This document shows, piece after piece, positions 15,934-27,430 of a stretch of DNA of 64,000 nt. The stretch covers positions 310,001 to 374,000 of the forward strand of contig CAJQUW010000578.1 in assembly GCA_907163375.1 (NCBI GenBank). Direction: 5' to 3'. The translations under genes were made by a program, and so were the position numbers. Under the pieces are notes generated by a model. It was not told the origin of the DNA. It did no database searches and saw only the letters and a program-made list of their open reading frames with translations. Origin of the DNA: Prostheceraeus crozeri (taxonomy: Eukaryota; Platyhelminthes; Polycladida; Euryleptidae). Every line of letters begins with the position of its first letter. Position 1 is the stretch's first letter.

Positions 15934-16000
15934 CTGTAAATACGAATAAATAATAAATTACTTGAAACATTGCTTGATTGATAATTAATTGCTTGATTAC

Positions 16001-16098
16001 CTTCTGGAATACTTCGTCCAAAGCTGACTTATTGAGTAGGTCGACATTGTAGAAAGTGATTTCACGATTCAATATCTGTTTCAGACGACTGAACACCT
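16001..16098 (-). CDS. GALE: UDP-glucose 4-epimerase, exon 2 (residues 42-74)
   Basis: A 98-base exon that supplies two bases of the split codon 42 (G|AG, Glu) and then 32 codons: VFSRLKQILNREITFYNVDL continuing LLNKSALDEVFQK. This is the GALE stretch equivalent to human EFEEMDILDQGALQRLFKK. The loop before it is shorter than in human (no GGSLPES-like insertion). The acceptor is TTCCTTCCAG at 16099-16100 and the donor is CAGAAG|GTAATC at 15999-16000. The phase at both ends fits the neighbouring exons exactly, which supports the model. Confidence 0.94.
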
Positions 16099-18050
16099 CT
16101 GGAAGGAATAAGCAAAATAAGTTTTAGAGGTAGAAATAATTCCTGAATTGTCATCCGCTTTCAACAAATTTTATCGGCAGAACATTTGCAATCTGTACGA
16201 ACAAATAGGAAGAAATGAACATTCCGTCAAAAGTATAGATTACTTATTAAGCAATAATATGAAAGCACAGGTGGACTTGCTCTCCACTACTAGAGCTTAA
16301 GTCCTCAATCAGTTCCTTTGAGTTTACGTCTGAAGTTGTCATTAAGTCCCTATGTAGGCTTTTGGCTTGACGGCTTTACAACGTTTATTGCGTCCCCTTG
16401 CCATGCTCAAATTCATTTGGTAGAAGATCAATTTGCATAACAAAATACAAAACGTACAATAGGGATGCAGCGGAGGATGTAGAACTGTGAGCTCCGCGAC
16501 ATCTGTACTGCACAAACAAGTGAAAGAAACTCATGAATGGCCAGAGGAATATTCACATAAGGTAACGAAGTTGTAAAAAATGAGATGAATAAGTTACACT
16601 TGTATAAGCATTTTCAAAATCCAATATGAGAACCCCTCAACCGTAACAAAGGAGACAAGTCAGGTAGGCCACGAAGGAATAGGGAACTAAGATCACTTTC
16701 ACGATGATCACTTTTGACCATGGGAACATCAAAAAATTTGACCTCAAAATGTAGGTTTGAACAATCGAGTAATTTCGTCCGTTACTTACATAGTGAGGCA
16801 TCTTAATCAATTTAAATCTGTTATAAACCAACGACAAAGAACAAATGAAGTTGTAATTAACATGTTCATTGATCCACGAGCGCATCCATGTGCTGTACTG
16901 TGAAAAATAGCATGATCATAGAACACTACTCACAATACATTGAAAAGTAATGCTGTCAGTTTTTATTACAATGGATCCTTGAATGGATCTCAAGAACAAA
17001 AAAAATGGACCGACCATCCTGCCTCACAATATTTCCTCGTTTATTTGGAAGTGCATTTAGTATTTTTCTGCTCAACATACAGCTGAGATAGTAGCAGACT
17101 ATATACATGTAATTCAACTGTATTTCCAAAAATCTCCTGAGCTATATTTTGCACGGCCTAACTATCCCAATTCAGTCAAACATGGTCTCAACATTGTCTT
17201 GAGACGTTTTCATGTGACAGCTTATCAAAGCATATCGTTTATGAAGGGCATCTTCATCAATTTCCAACAGATTCTGAAAAATCACTTTTCTGGAGAAAGT
17301 GGAGTTCAAATTTTAAACTGCTATTTATGGAAGCAAGATGACTGAGTTGCTAAAAATTGATGCCACCATAGGGGAGAGCATATGGCGAATGCAAGTTTGG
17401 AAACGACTGAATCATAGGATCAACAAAATCAGAGGGGTCTCGGGAGCCCCGGAGGTTTAGAGCTCAAAATCGTCCGTGGAAAATAAAGCTAATGCCCAAC
17501 GTCACCCTTCGTATGTCATGTCTATGGTTGACAGTAGCATCATGCTGACTCTTTTCCGAGCAGATGAAGAAGAACTCGCAGCAGCTTCGCAGAATCCTGC
17601 TTTATGCAGCAAACTCTGCGAAGCATCACCTTTGTATTCGGAGCTTCACCATCACTTCTGCCGCGGAAATACGGAGTGAGTCAAAAGTCACTAACATATT
17701 AATTAATCAAGCTCTCATGCCCTAACTATATGCCAAATCCTGCATTTGATAACAGTCTTTCAAAATAAGTTCCAGCCGTCTTCATTTAATTTAGGAATAT
17801 CTTCAACTCTTTATTTTTCTTCAAATTCCATCTTCTCACTTAAATTGAAATTTGAATTTGAAAGTTTCCTCGGTTATCTGACTGAGAAACAGAGTTCATA
17901 GAAGAAATTGTGAAACTCATCTATTGAAACAAGAATCCGCTTTGGTCACAAATCGATGCCTCCTGGTTTTGACAAAGTCCTTCCTAATTTGATATTTCAA
18001 TAAAAAATAAATCTCACTAGGCTCTAAAGTGCTTGCATATAATATATATA
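16099..18050 (-). other. GALE intron 1, part with no clear elements
   Basis: Left part of the 14.1-kb intron 1. AT-rich, with no recognised element. One GC-richer plus-strand frame at 17476-17679 (67 codons, containing LFRADEEELAAASQNP) reads more like protein than its surroundings. I cannot assign it; it could be a transposon remnant or chance. Confidence 0.5.
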
Positions 18051-19613
18051 CAGGGTGTCCGTAAATTCGCTTGACTTTTAAATTGAATATCTACATGAGA
18101 AAGCAATAAACTTTTTCATCAAAAACCATGTTATGTCATGCAACATAGAGGGGAATTTACGAATTTAACGATAAGAAGCCAATATTTGATGATTAAAATG
18201 TTCAAATCAAATGCTCGAAATGATCGCCGTCGCAAGCAATCAGTGCAGTCAATCGCCAAATAACATCGAAAACACCAGCGGCAAGTTCTTCACGTGACTT
18301 CATTGCAGATGTCAGTGATCTTCTCACTCGACTGGTCCAGGTTTTGTGGCTTACCATGATCGTATATCTTCGCTTTCATCCATCCCCAGAACCAAAAATC
18401 GAGAGGATTCAGATCAGGTGAACGTAGAGGACACTCTCGGTCACATCCTCGTCTTATCACGCGATTTGAGATGCATGTTGATCGCTTGACATCTGACTAG
18501 ATGTGGCAATTGTGCGCATTAACGATCCCATCGAGTGAAAAACACGCCTCGTCAGACCAGACGATATCATCGATTACATTCTGATTGTGGAGAAGCCATC
18601 TCGCAAACTCACAGCGCTTTGTCTAGTCGGCCGACTCAAGTGCTTGCACGACTTGTAATTTGTACGGGTAGAGTCCTAGTTCATGCCGAAGGATTTTATG
18701 GACACTAGTCTTTGAAATGGTACCAACCGCTTCAGCCACTTTGCGAACTGACGTGACTACTAGCATTGATTTTGAACTAGTCTCCTCGACGACGCGATTC
18801 ACAGTTGCAATTGTCAAGTCATCCACTGTAGGACAACCACTGCGAGGTTTATCATGAAAGCTGCCAGTTTCTTCAAACTTTTTGATGATATTTGTAATCG
18901 ATGCTGCTGTAAAAGGATCTTTTTGAATGCGTCTTTGAGTCTTAAACTTTCGAAGAGCAGCTGTATCACTTCTATTGCATGCATAGAGGCACTGAACTAT
19001 CTCTATCCGAGTCTGAGGATCCATTGTGAATACGATAGGCAGCGATTGTACCACTTCACAGTGGGATTTCGAACATAGCATGAGGAAACTCTATGATGCA
19101 GACTTAACCTATTGGTTGACACACACGTCTTTGTCATTGGTTAGCGAAAACCATCACGTCATGGATATGGGATATTTCAATTCTATGCCATGAAGGCTGA
19201 TTAATTTGACGCTCTCAATTGAAGATGATACGATATGAATCAATCAATGACTAGGCATGTCGTCATGGCTGGTGATGAAAATTTCATAGAATTGAATAAG
19301 GAAAAATTTTGAGCTATGTCTCCTGGGTAAGGTTAATTGAAATAATTGACAATACAGCTAATTGACTTAAACGTTTACTGAAACTGAAATGAATTCACCA
19401 AAACTATAATTGTGCATGCAATATTCATCACAAAATTGACTGCATGCAGAATATAAAATTTAAGCAGCTAAATAATCGAATATTCATTTCTTATGGTTAG
19501 ATTCGCAAATTCCTCTTTATGCTGCGTAATATATCATGGTTTGTTACGCAAAAGTTTATTGTTTTCTCATGTAGATGTTCAATTTAAAAGTCAGCGAATT
19601 TATGGACACCCTG
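18051..19613 (-). mobile_element. IS630/Tc1-mariner-type transposon with long inverted repeats
   Basis: The left end CAGGGTGTCCGTAAATTCGC at 18051 and its reverse complement ending at 19613 are both flanked by TA (18049-18050 and 19614-19615), the target site of this superfamily. The inverted repeats extend about 115-125 bp with scattered mismatches (shared blocks ACTTTTAAATTGAA, TCTACATGAGAAA and CAATAAACTTTT). A minus-strand transposase remnant lies inside (18300-19024). At 1563 bp the element is near full length but lacks part of the catalytic region, so it is inactive. Confidence 0.88.
18300..19024 (-). pseudogene. IS630-type transposase, broken
   Basis: The frame starts MDPQTRIEIVQCLYACNRSD at 19024 and shows the N-terminal double helix-turn-helix DNA-binding region of this family (SITNIIKKFEETGSF, RSGCPTVDD, SVRKVAEAVGTISKTSVHKI, LGLYPYKLQVVQAL). 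A TAG at about 18623 interrupts the frame after ESAD. Beyond it, the same frame continues FARWLLHNQNVIDDIVWSDE with the first catalytic aspartate in WSDEACF. It then jumps to CPLRSPDLNPLDFWFWGWMK with the third acidic residue (SPDLNP). The block with the second aspartate (usually QDGAPPH-like) is deleted. Between the two there is at least one more stop. The protein cannot be active. Confidence 0.85.
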
Positions 19614-19661
19614 TATATACATTACCGTAAGAGGATTCGGTATCTTAACAGGAGTTTGAAA

Positions 19662-20012
19662 GGCGTGGAAATCAAGCCGATTTTCAAAACCTCCAACCTT
19701 GGTAATTATTTTCAAAACAATGATGCCATTGCGAGGGGTTAGAAATCTAGTATCATTTACGAATTGTGACCGCTGTCAAATGCAGTACATTGGTGCTACT
19801 AAACGTCACCTAATATCGAGTAAATGAGTATCTGAAAGGTTATCCAGTTCAAACTGAGATATCTATGCATGACCATTTTCGTGAGTCTGAAAATTTCAGA
19901 ATCATCGGTCAGTACGAATGTCCTTTCATTCTGGAAACTATTTTATTAAAAGCAGATAGCTATGCACTGTCAAATGAACGAAATGGTTCTCACGAGTTAC
20001 TTCTGAACTTGT
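19662..20012 (+). pseudogene. Second Penelope-like C-terminal fragment (GIY-YIG)
   Basis: Translation gives GVEIKPIFKTSNLGNYFQNN, the linker typical before a Penelope-type nuclease. In an adjacent frame follows NCDRCQMQYIGATKRHL, the YIG half of a GIY-YIG domain with its preceding cysteine pair. A further frame gives YPVQTEISMHDHFRESENFR and then GQYECPFILETILLKADSYA. The fragment is spread over three frames, so it is old and non-functional. Its sequence differs from the copy at 9.9 kb, suggesting another Penelope lineage. It starts about 50 bases from the right end of the IS630-type transposon. Confidence 0.6.
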
Positions 20013-20790
20013 AGCCAGATACACGTGATTGATTGACATTTGTGAAGTCCATTTACTTTTGCCCACAGGTTATTATAGAATATAAAGATTACGATGGAAC
20101 CGCATTGTTTCTCTCCACTGAAGATGCCGCCCTGGAAGCAATGAAAATAGTCTGGCAGCATTCCTTTGTTTTTATCCGCAATGAAAAGTCTAGGTGCAAT
20201 ATGCTATATATATAATATTTCATTTACAATAAATTCGTTTAGAAACTCACTTCGATTCGATGCAAAATATTCCAGGGTTCCCAGCGCTATTACCGAAGAA
20301 TAACAACGGAAAAATAAAGGAATACGTTAAGTTTGTCACACAGCGTCATTCATGTATTTTCAACCAGTTTCACGCTTTACGCTCATTATTTGAATATATG
20401 AAGCCATCCATGGTTGAAAATCTTGTTAATATTTATAATATTGTCTAATCCCATTGATTCACCTCATCAAATCACATTGTATTTTGTGTGTCATACAAAT
20501 TTCACATAAAGTATCTAACGAAAGGGTTATGATTTGCATTTGGCACATGAAATTAGAACACAAGTGAGACGCTACCAATCAACTGTCAACATGAAGGAAG
20601 AAAGTACTATTCAACTGTGCGCGTAGATCTTCATAAAAATGATAATATTTGCCTTCGTATCACCCCTTCCTCCGTATTATTAGCCTCCGTCAATCTGAGG
20701 AAGTGGAGAAACTGACTGTAATAACAAAGTAGCATAATGAATAAAGATATAGATATGTATGTATATCAGAAGTTAGAATCTACTGAAGGG

Positions 20791-21262
20791 CCATCTTGAG
20801 AACCAAGGGTCATGTATATGGAGCCTATGTGCGGCAAGCTATGCTTTATGGTTGCGAGTCATGACCGCTGCTTTCATCCCATCAGAAGATCCCTGAACGT
20901 TTGGAGATGTGAAAAGGTAGAAGTGTGTTGTCAGACTATCGGACAGGAAATCGAATGACAGCATCAGAGAAGCAATGGGTCTTGAGAACATCACAGACAT
21001 CGTGAGAAGGCAAAGACTACGTTGGTTTGGCCACGTGGTAAGAAAGGATGAGACAGAGTGGATCAGAAAAGTGATGTGGATGGAAGGAGATGGTAAAAGA
21101 GGAGCAGGAAGACAAAAGAAGACCTGGGAACAAGTGGTGAAAGATGATCAAAAACGTGTGGGAGCCCAGGAAGCGGACGCCCGTTGGAAATTCATACTAA
21201 AGCAGTAAGCGCATAAACCACCATCTTCTGGAAAAGGACGCAAAAAGGGATGAGTGAGTGAA
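20791..21262 (+). mobile_element. LINE 3' end, copy A
   Basis: Open frame 20975-21208 reads MGLENITDIVRRQRLRWFGH, then VVRKDETEWIRKVMWME and GAGRQKKTWEQVV, ending in WKFILKQ. The RLRWFGHV..KDE and GxGRxKKTW motifs mark the C-terminal region downstream of the reverse transcriptase in a widespread family of animal non-LTR retrotransposons. Upstream, YGAYVRQAMLYGCES (about 20818-20862) is the preceding conserved piece in a different frame. The copy ends in GGGATGAGTGAGTGAAG, probably the 3' terminus with a short tandem tail. It is 5'-truncated, as usual for LINEs, and is a sister of 28661-29143. Confidence 0.85.
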
Positions 21263-21279
21263 GTCATTGTCATTTTGCT

Positions 21280-21590
21280 TCACACCATCCAATTCCACTT
21301 CAAGTTCTTTCTTTCTTTTCAAACTCGTGTGAATTAATTCCTGTCCATGCAAGATCTTCTTATCTCTTTGTATATTTCTACTGTCGAGAGTTTCCTTTTT
21401 CTGTCTGAAGATTAGCAACTTCGATTCCAATTAATATTTGTTTCCTTTCTTTTTCCAAGCTTTGTCGTTGGTGATAGGCAGAAGACGCTTGCTGATCTCG
21501 TCGAAATTCACCGTTCGCTTTTTGCATCAGCTCTACCGTTCTTCTCAACTTTGAGCAGCTCACTCGTAATGGGCACTTTGATAGCGCCAC
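21280..21590 (-). other. Coiled-coil-like reading frames, possible gene fragment
   Basis: Two overlapping minus-strand frames together look like one charged alpha-helical protein. The first has KLRRTVELMQKANGEFRRDQ and HQRQSLEKERKQ. The second, starting near where the first loses its character, has ESKLLIFRQKKETLDSRNIQ, RDKKILHGQEL and LKRKKELEVELDGVK. The heptad-like spacing of Leu/Ile with Lys/Glu suggests a coiled coil. I recognise no family. It may be a decayed copy of a cellular coiled-coil gene, a LINE ORF1 or a chance result. Confidence 0.25.
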
Positions 21591-21714
21591 CTCTACGATT
21601 GATTTGAAAAAGATTTTTAATTTTATTTACAAATTAATTCACACTAATGCGGCAAAAACGAAGAATATTTGAGTAGTTGAATACATAATGTAGAGCTAGA
21701 GTTACATTTCTTAT

Positions 21715-22092
21715 TTCACTTAGCGGCAAGAAGAAGTGTGCACCAAGACATACTGACACATGGTGGTGCGAAGAAGTAGCCGCAGCAGTGGAAGAAAAGA
21801 GAATGCGATTCGCGATATGCAAAGGCAAAGGAGAATGCCTGCAAGATAATTTGACAATCTCAAGAGAGGAGAAGGAAAGAATTGGCGCAATTATTGACAA
21901 GTGAAGAGGACAAGAGATACTCAGGTGCGACACTGTCACCCGTTTCTGATACTTGGGAGACATGTTGGATTCCGGTGGTGGAACGAATGCAGCTGTGACT
22001 GCGCGAATTGAGTGGCTGGGGGGGGGGAGATTTCCGAGAGCTATCATCGTCCAACCCAACGGAGATGGAGAAAAGGACGTTAAACGGATAAG
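21715..22092 (+). mobile_element. Internally deleted LINE fragment
   Basis: Frame pieces give TWWCEEVAAAVEEKRMRFAI (the endonuclease-to-RT linker, usually TWWWNEEV.EA...KR), then the C-terminal YLGDMLDSGGGTNAAVTARI that in intact copies lies hundreds of codons downstream. Last comes the 3' tail CCCAACGGAGATGGAGAAAA followed by GGACGTTAAACGGATAAG. The reverse transcriptase proper is absent, so the copy has large internal deletions, together with stops and frameshifts. The same 3' tail recurs at about 32.7 and 53.45 kb. Confidence 0.7.
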
Positions 22093-23285
22093 TTACCTAG
22101 GTTCACATTCTTCATGAACTGCAATGAGCAATCAGCTTCTACTAAATGGTGTCATCGTGAGTACTTACTATTGAAAAATGTTCGAATATGTTCACTAATT
22201 GAATTTCATAGCTTCAAAAAATTTCGAAACAATTAATTTCACCATTCATGTGAGCATGTTATGATAATATTATGCAGACAGGCACCAAACTAAGGTTTAA
22301 GTTGATCGCCAATCTACTGAACGTCGCTGAACTTCGTAGAATAACGATTGATGATATCCTACTGAAGTTGGAAGTGAATATTTCTATCATTTATGAACCA
22401 ATTCCTCTTGTGCAATGATTCAACCAATGCGGAGTGGAGTTTGACTTCTTCGACTGACCAACGCCACATACCTTGTAGAATATCTTTCAGACTGTCACTT
22501 ACAAAACACAAATGCAGTTTTTATTGTGGCAATCCTTCACTTAACCAAACGGACTTTGACCGTTGTGACTCATAAAAGAACTTACGTAAAATGTTCTCTC
22601 AGACAACTAAGCACGCCTGACACTCAAACAGAACCAAGAGTTTAATTATTGTCTTCCGAAAATCCATCATTTTTGTACATTAAGTGCTGACTTATGCAAA
22701 GGTATACAGGTGTGCAGAACATGATTGTAATGCGTGTTTGACATGACCGAAATTGATTTTAGATCTGAAATTCTAAGGATAGCATAATACTTAAAAATAT
22801 ACATGGAAAATATATTTCATCATTTTTGAAGAAGTTGCAGTGTTTCAAAAAACATGTCGTCTACACAGGTAGACAGGTGTGGCGATGAGGGTTAAGATGT
22901 AGCGTAGGACTTGATACAGTAATACTGCCATAGACCTATTGTTCACTAAACATGGATGCATCTGTAAAATGTACTATTGTACTAAATGATGGATTACATA
23001 AACATAAAAGACAGAAGCACCACAAATATTTGGTGCATGAAAGTACGAGCGCAATATTTTAACGATGTGATCAGAAAATGATAAAAAGCTAAAAAGTAGG
23101 ATTACATTGAGTTCTGCACCCTTAAACGGATCTGAAGAATTCAGAAGAAATTTGTACATTCAAAGCTTGTCCTTCTTTTGTTGAATTGATCTCTACGTTT
23201 CTACAAACAGCCCAGATGTGATGATGTGATGCAGGAGCAGCAAAAATAGAAAAGATTTTTCGATTTCATCAGAAACATCACATAC
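22093..23285. other. Intron sequence, nothing recognised
   Basis: AT-rich GALE intron 1 sequence without a feature I can support. The last 8 bases (23278-23285, TCACATAC) are the left target duplication of the following hAT-like element. Confidence 0.5.
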
Positions 23286-24469
23286 TAGAGATGTACGTAC
23301 CTAAGCCGAGCCGAGCCAAACCGATGGCGGCTCGAACCGCCAAGTCGGAGCCGCGGCTCTTCGGCTTGGCCTAAAATATATCGTTTAAGGTGCAAGATAT
23401 GTGCAGGATAGATTTTTATGTAATTTTTTGATGTAGGCTAACCAAATTTGGTAGTATTTAATAAGTAGGCCTAACTATTAGGATAATGATTTATAGAATT
23501 TAAAGACCTACTTCAGAGTTAGAGTTAAGGTATACAAAAATATTTTTTAGATAATATCGAATTCGATATATTTAGATGAATTTTTGGTCATACACGATAT
23601 TTATGGGTAGGCCTAATCGCAATCGCAGTTATAAAACGAGGTTTATAGAATGAGTTTTTCCAAAATCTGATTTTTCTTCATTTTAACTGATTTTGTAGCC
23701 TACCAAATGAATGAATTTGCAAGTCAAACAATATGTCTAATGAATTTTAAAAAAAATTACATCGAATTATTTCAAGAATTTTTGTGACTTAAATTACATC
23801 ATGAAAGCATGAATTTATCAAAGAATTAAAATTCATTCATTTAGGAGACTTTAAAACCTTTGCATAAACTCAGCAATGGACAGCTTTGATATTCTTATCC
23901 TTAGATTGATGGACTAGAGGCTCTTTATTATTCGTCAAGGACCATCATCCTCAAATGATAGCTTGCGCTGCGATAAATGTCTTTCTCAAAATTTATGATA
24001 AAACTGATGCGTAATTATATTAGCCAGATGCATCAGATCGCTAGAGAAAATGAAGAGTAGAAAACTGTGTAGGAAATTTGTAAGAATGATAGACAAAGAA
24101 AACCATAGCCATGTATAAATATTGCATCAATACAACCAGGAATCTTCATAAGACAAGGTAATCATTGTAATGTTACCATGTTACTAACTTTATCGTCAAG
24201 TGAAGAATTCCTTCACAATCTACAATTGATGATGCAACTGTAATTAAATCCAGTAAATGTTCTGCAATCAGCACTTGTTAACAAACTATGTGTATTGACA
24301 CTGTACATTAGGTTGAATTTTAACTTTATTTTACCCAAAATTAAAACGGCTCGTCAGTTCGGCTTGGCTCGACTTGGCTCTAGCATTGCACGGCTCGGTT
24401 CAGCTCGGCTTGAATATTTCAAAATCACATCGACTCGCGGCTCGTCAGGTCGAGCCATGTACATCTCTA
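23286..24469. mobile_element. hAT-like non-autonomous element with GGCTCG subterminal arrays
   Basis: The ends are TAGAGATGTAC and its reverse complement (ATGTACATCTCTA). The flanks TCACATAC (23278-23285) and ACGCATAC (24470-24477) agree at 6 of 8 positions, consistent with an old 8-bp hAT duplication. Just inside each end are dense repeats of GGCTCG/CGAGCC (about 23305-23370 left and 24345-24457 right), like the subterminal transposase-binding repeats of hAT elements. The roughly 970 bp between them are AT-rich with no transposase frame. Total length 1184 bp. Confidence 0.72.
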
Positions 24470-25842
24470 ACGCATACGTCAATATTCCCTTTGTAGACCC
24501 TCCTCAAAATCACATTATATTCACACCTGGGACAAGAGATTAAGATTATTGTACCTAAGCGTATTTCACTTTAATCTACTTATTTGAATGCTACTATGAA
24601 AGTTCAGGAATACGATAACAAGATTCAGTAGCATTTTGCAATTTACATATGACAATTTGAAGAAAAAAGGAAATAACGGAAAAATTGGTAAAAAACGAGA
24701 AATAAAGGACAATTTTCGAAAAAGCGGAAAATAGCGGAAATAACGGAACTCTGGGTACCATGATATTCAATATGTTTGAAAGCACAATTATATATATTTC
24801 CCTTCATTTTTCCAGTCAACCGCATAATCATGACGATTGAATTCTTTATGCATGCAGACAGCATCGTGCCAGGGAATTTTGTCTAGGGGCTTATGCCTGA
24901 TCTCTCCTGACACATAATGTGATGCATAGGGGAGAACAGTAAAGAAGTTAGATCACGAAAGTGTACACAAAAACTGATTAATCAACATGAAGCAACACAT
25001 GATTATTCATAATTAGGCCGAAGCCTACCACACGTTTAAATGTGCCAACATACAAAATGATGATGGGAAGTAATTAAACAAAAAAAACAATAACCAGAAC
25101 ATTTTGATATACACTTTGAAGTACTTACACGTTTTTTAATCTTAAAAAACTGAGTTTCATGAGTTTCTCAAAGTGTCATTGCATTTTTTATTACAAGAAC
25201 TTCTTAAATTGCTGTGCTGTTGTGGAAGAATTGCATCAGTTCAATATTATGACTTGAATTTCATCGATCAATTGAAGATTCAACTGCATACTTAGTGAAT
25301 CCAACTTGTCATAAAGCAAGCGCCAAAAATCGAATTGTAATGATTAAAATAATCTAGAAATGAAATGTTAAGGGAGTTCAGTTCCTCCTTGCAGCAAGAT
25401 TAAGTTGATTCCGTAAATTGCAAAATTATCTATTGGTGAACTAATTTTACTGCTACGTGATAAGCTCCCTGTAGATTGCCTATCTACAGAGAAATTGCTG
25501 CACGTTTGGAAATTGATTGGTGGCTAGTTTTGAAGTTTATGAGGACGTAAAGTAAAAATTGGTGATCACATTGTGGAATTTTCGTAATTTAAGATATATG
25601 ACGGAATTACGTGAAAAATGAAGAACAAAATTAGGAAATCGTAAATTGCCAAAGAAGCATAAGCTAATTTGAATATGATACTTTAAATCAGCGTTGCATT
25701 GAAAGAAGAAAGAACATCATTGATTAATATAGCATCAAAGGCGATTGACCCGCCCAACATCTGACGGTCCCTCGGATGAAATGCCACCACGAAATGCTTT
25801 TGTCTAGTTGCATGCATGACAAGCTAAGTTTTCGCTGAAATA
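24470..25842. other. Intron sequence with a CGGAAATA-rich patch
   Basis: AT-rich. At 24655-24760 the motif CGGAAATA/CGGAAAA occurs several times (ending GCGGAAATAACGGAACTC), which may be a transposon terminus or a degenerate short repeat. Nothing else recognised. Confidence 0.4.
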
Positions 25843-26023
25843 CAGGGTGTCTCAGAAGAAAAGTAACCCGACTTAAAAGCATTGTGTACTAGGAGGAAAT
25901 TTGGAAGAGGTCAGCATAAATTATTGGTCATTCCCTTCAAAATGATGCCTCACACACTGTTATCCGATAATGTTGATAAAGTTGACACGTTATTTTCTAA
26001 ATGGCTCGCTCATTTGCTTTTAA

Positions 26024-26300
26024 TTGAAGGATAAAGTGCCAAGTGAAGAAGTGGCAAGACTGTGGCCTTCCCGAACTGCCTATTCGCCTATGACAGAAAC
26101 GCTTGTGGTCGGACATGTAAAGAGAGCAACCGACAACATCATCGGTGAGGCATATCATCTATCGGTTGACGGTCGTCGTCCACTAGGAAGACCGAAGAAG
26201 ACGTAGTATGCCTGGATCGCAATGCATGGAGAAAAGTAATCGCAGCAACGTCCAACCCTGATGGAATCTGGAAGAAGAGACGAAAAAAAGTAAAGTATTT
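26024..26300 (+). mobile_element. LINE 3' end nested in the transposon
   Basis: The frame 26024-26206 ends VVGHVKRATDNIIGEAYHLS and then VDGRRPLGRPKKT. The string DGRRPxGRPKK is the standard C-terminal signature of an RTE/CR1-type non-LTR retrotransposon. It runs out in GAAGAAGAGACGAAAAAAAG, a likely 3' tail. Only the 3' end is present, as in 5'-truncated LINE insertions. The neighbouring sequence on both sides belongs to the transposon, so this insertion is younger than the transposon. Confidence 0.65.
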
Positions 26301-26439
26301 GCTGAAAGTTACAATGGAGACTACTGAATTTTATTCACTGCAATGCTTGCCATGTCTTTGTGAATGCATGACACTGTTTTCACCAACATGGGTCAGGTAG
26401 CAGTAGAACAGCGAATTTTGTCGTCCAAACATTTCACAT

Positions 26440-27430
26440 GACAAAGAGCTTAAGACAAATTGCCTTTGATCAAGCATTTCCAGACTGAGGTCCTCCAGCG
26501 CTGAAGACGACTTGGTAAAATGTCAAAAAATATCAATCGCATGATACCAGCCTTAACCGAAACAGAGGTCATTGTGGAAGAAGAAAAACAGCAGGGACAG
26601 TGGAAAATATCAATGCTGTTCGACAGCAACTGATAGACCACCCCATCGAGACGAGCACAAGAAGAAATGGCGTTGGTCTGAGTCGATCAACTTTCAATCG
26701 GATAACACGGCTTGACATTCAGTTTCATCCATATCATGCCCTCGTCCCACATGAGCTTCTTCCAGCCGCTTTCGTAAGAAGTCAGACTTTATGTCAATGG
26801 CCACTTGGGTGCTGTGAAAGAAACGAGCGGTTTCTGCGAAATCCTATTATTGATGATGAAGTTACATTTGCTATGGATGGAAAAGTCAATGCTCACAACA
26901 TCCATCAACACGCTCCTATTCGTCATCCTCCGGCTTTCAGCTTTGAAAGAAACGCAAACCGGGAAAAAGTGACTGCATGAATTAGTCTCTGTGGTAATGG
27001 TATCGTCATTGGCCCGATTTTCATTGAAGGAAATGTCAGCGACGCACCTTATCTAGAAATGATTGACGAGGAGATCGTTCCTCGCATGAATGAGCATTTT
27101 CAGCAACAGCGAAGTGGACGCTTTCGCTATTTGTGGTGGGCACAGGATGGAGCACCAGCCCATCGTCTGATCGCAGTCAAAAACCGTCACCGGGAGTTCT
27201 TACATGATCACGTGATAGCTGTTGGGAGTTTGGTTGAATGGCCGCCCAGATCCCCTGACACTACCTCTTGTAACTATTTCCTTTGGGGCTACTTGAAAAA
27301 TAAGGTGCTTGAAACTCCTCCACAAAATCTACAGGTTTTACGTGAAAGGATTCACAGTGAGGTGAGCATTCTGAAAGAACATCCAGATATGGTCAGGCGT
27401 GCGGTGAATGATATGCGAAGTTTGTCTTGA
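26440..27430 (+). pseudogene. IS630-type transposase with DDxD residues, broken
   Basis: Two frames, 26600-26980 and 27059-27430, form one transposase. The DNA-binding half has the conserved NGVGLSRSTFNRITRLDIQF and HPYHALVPHELLPAAF. The catalytic domain shows the first Asp in IIDDEVTFAMDG, the second in YLWWAQDGAPAHR (27146-27148) and the third in WPPRSPDTTSCNYFLWGYLK, with 36 residues between the last two. A TGA replaces an expected Trp codon after EKVTA (about 26980). Upstream of 26600 the N-terminal part is in shifted frames (the piece YQSHDTSLNRNRGHCGRRKT is recognisable near 26532). The family is the same broad IS630-like group as the 18-kb element but a different member. Confidence 0.85.

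Noticed and set aside
18854-19078. Plus-strand frame of 74 codons
   Set aside because: Antisense shadow of the IS630-type transposase.
20033-20448. Two plus-strand frames of about 60 codons after the second Penelope fragment
   Set aside because: No recognisable motif, and the region is AT-rich. They may be Penelope 3' sequence but this cannot be shown.
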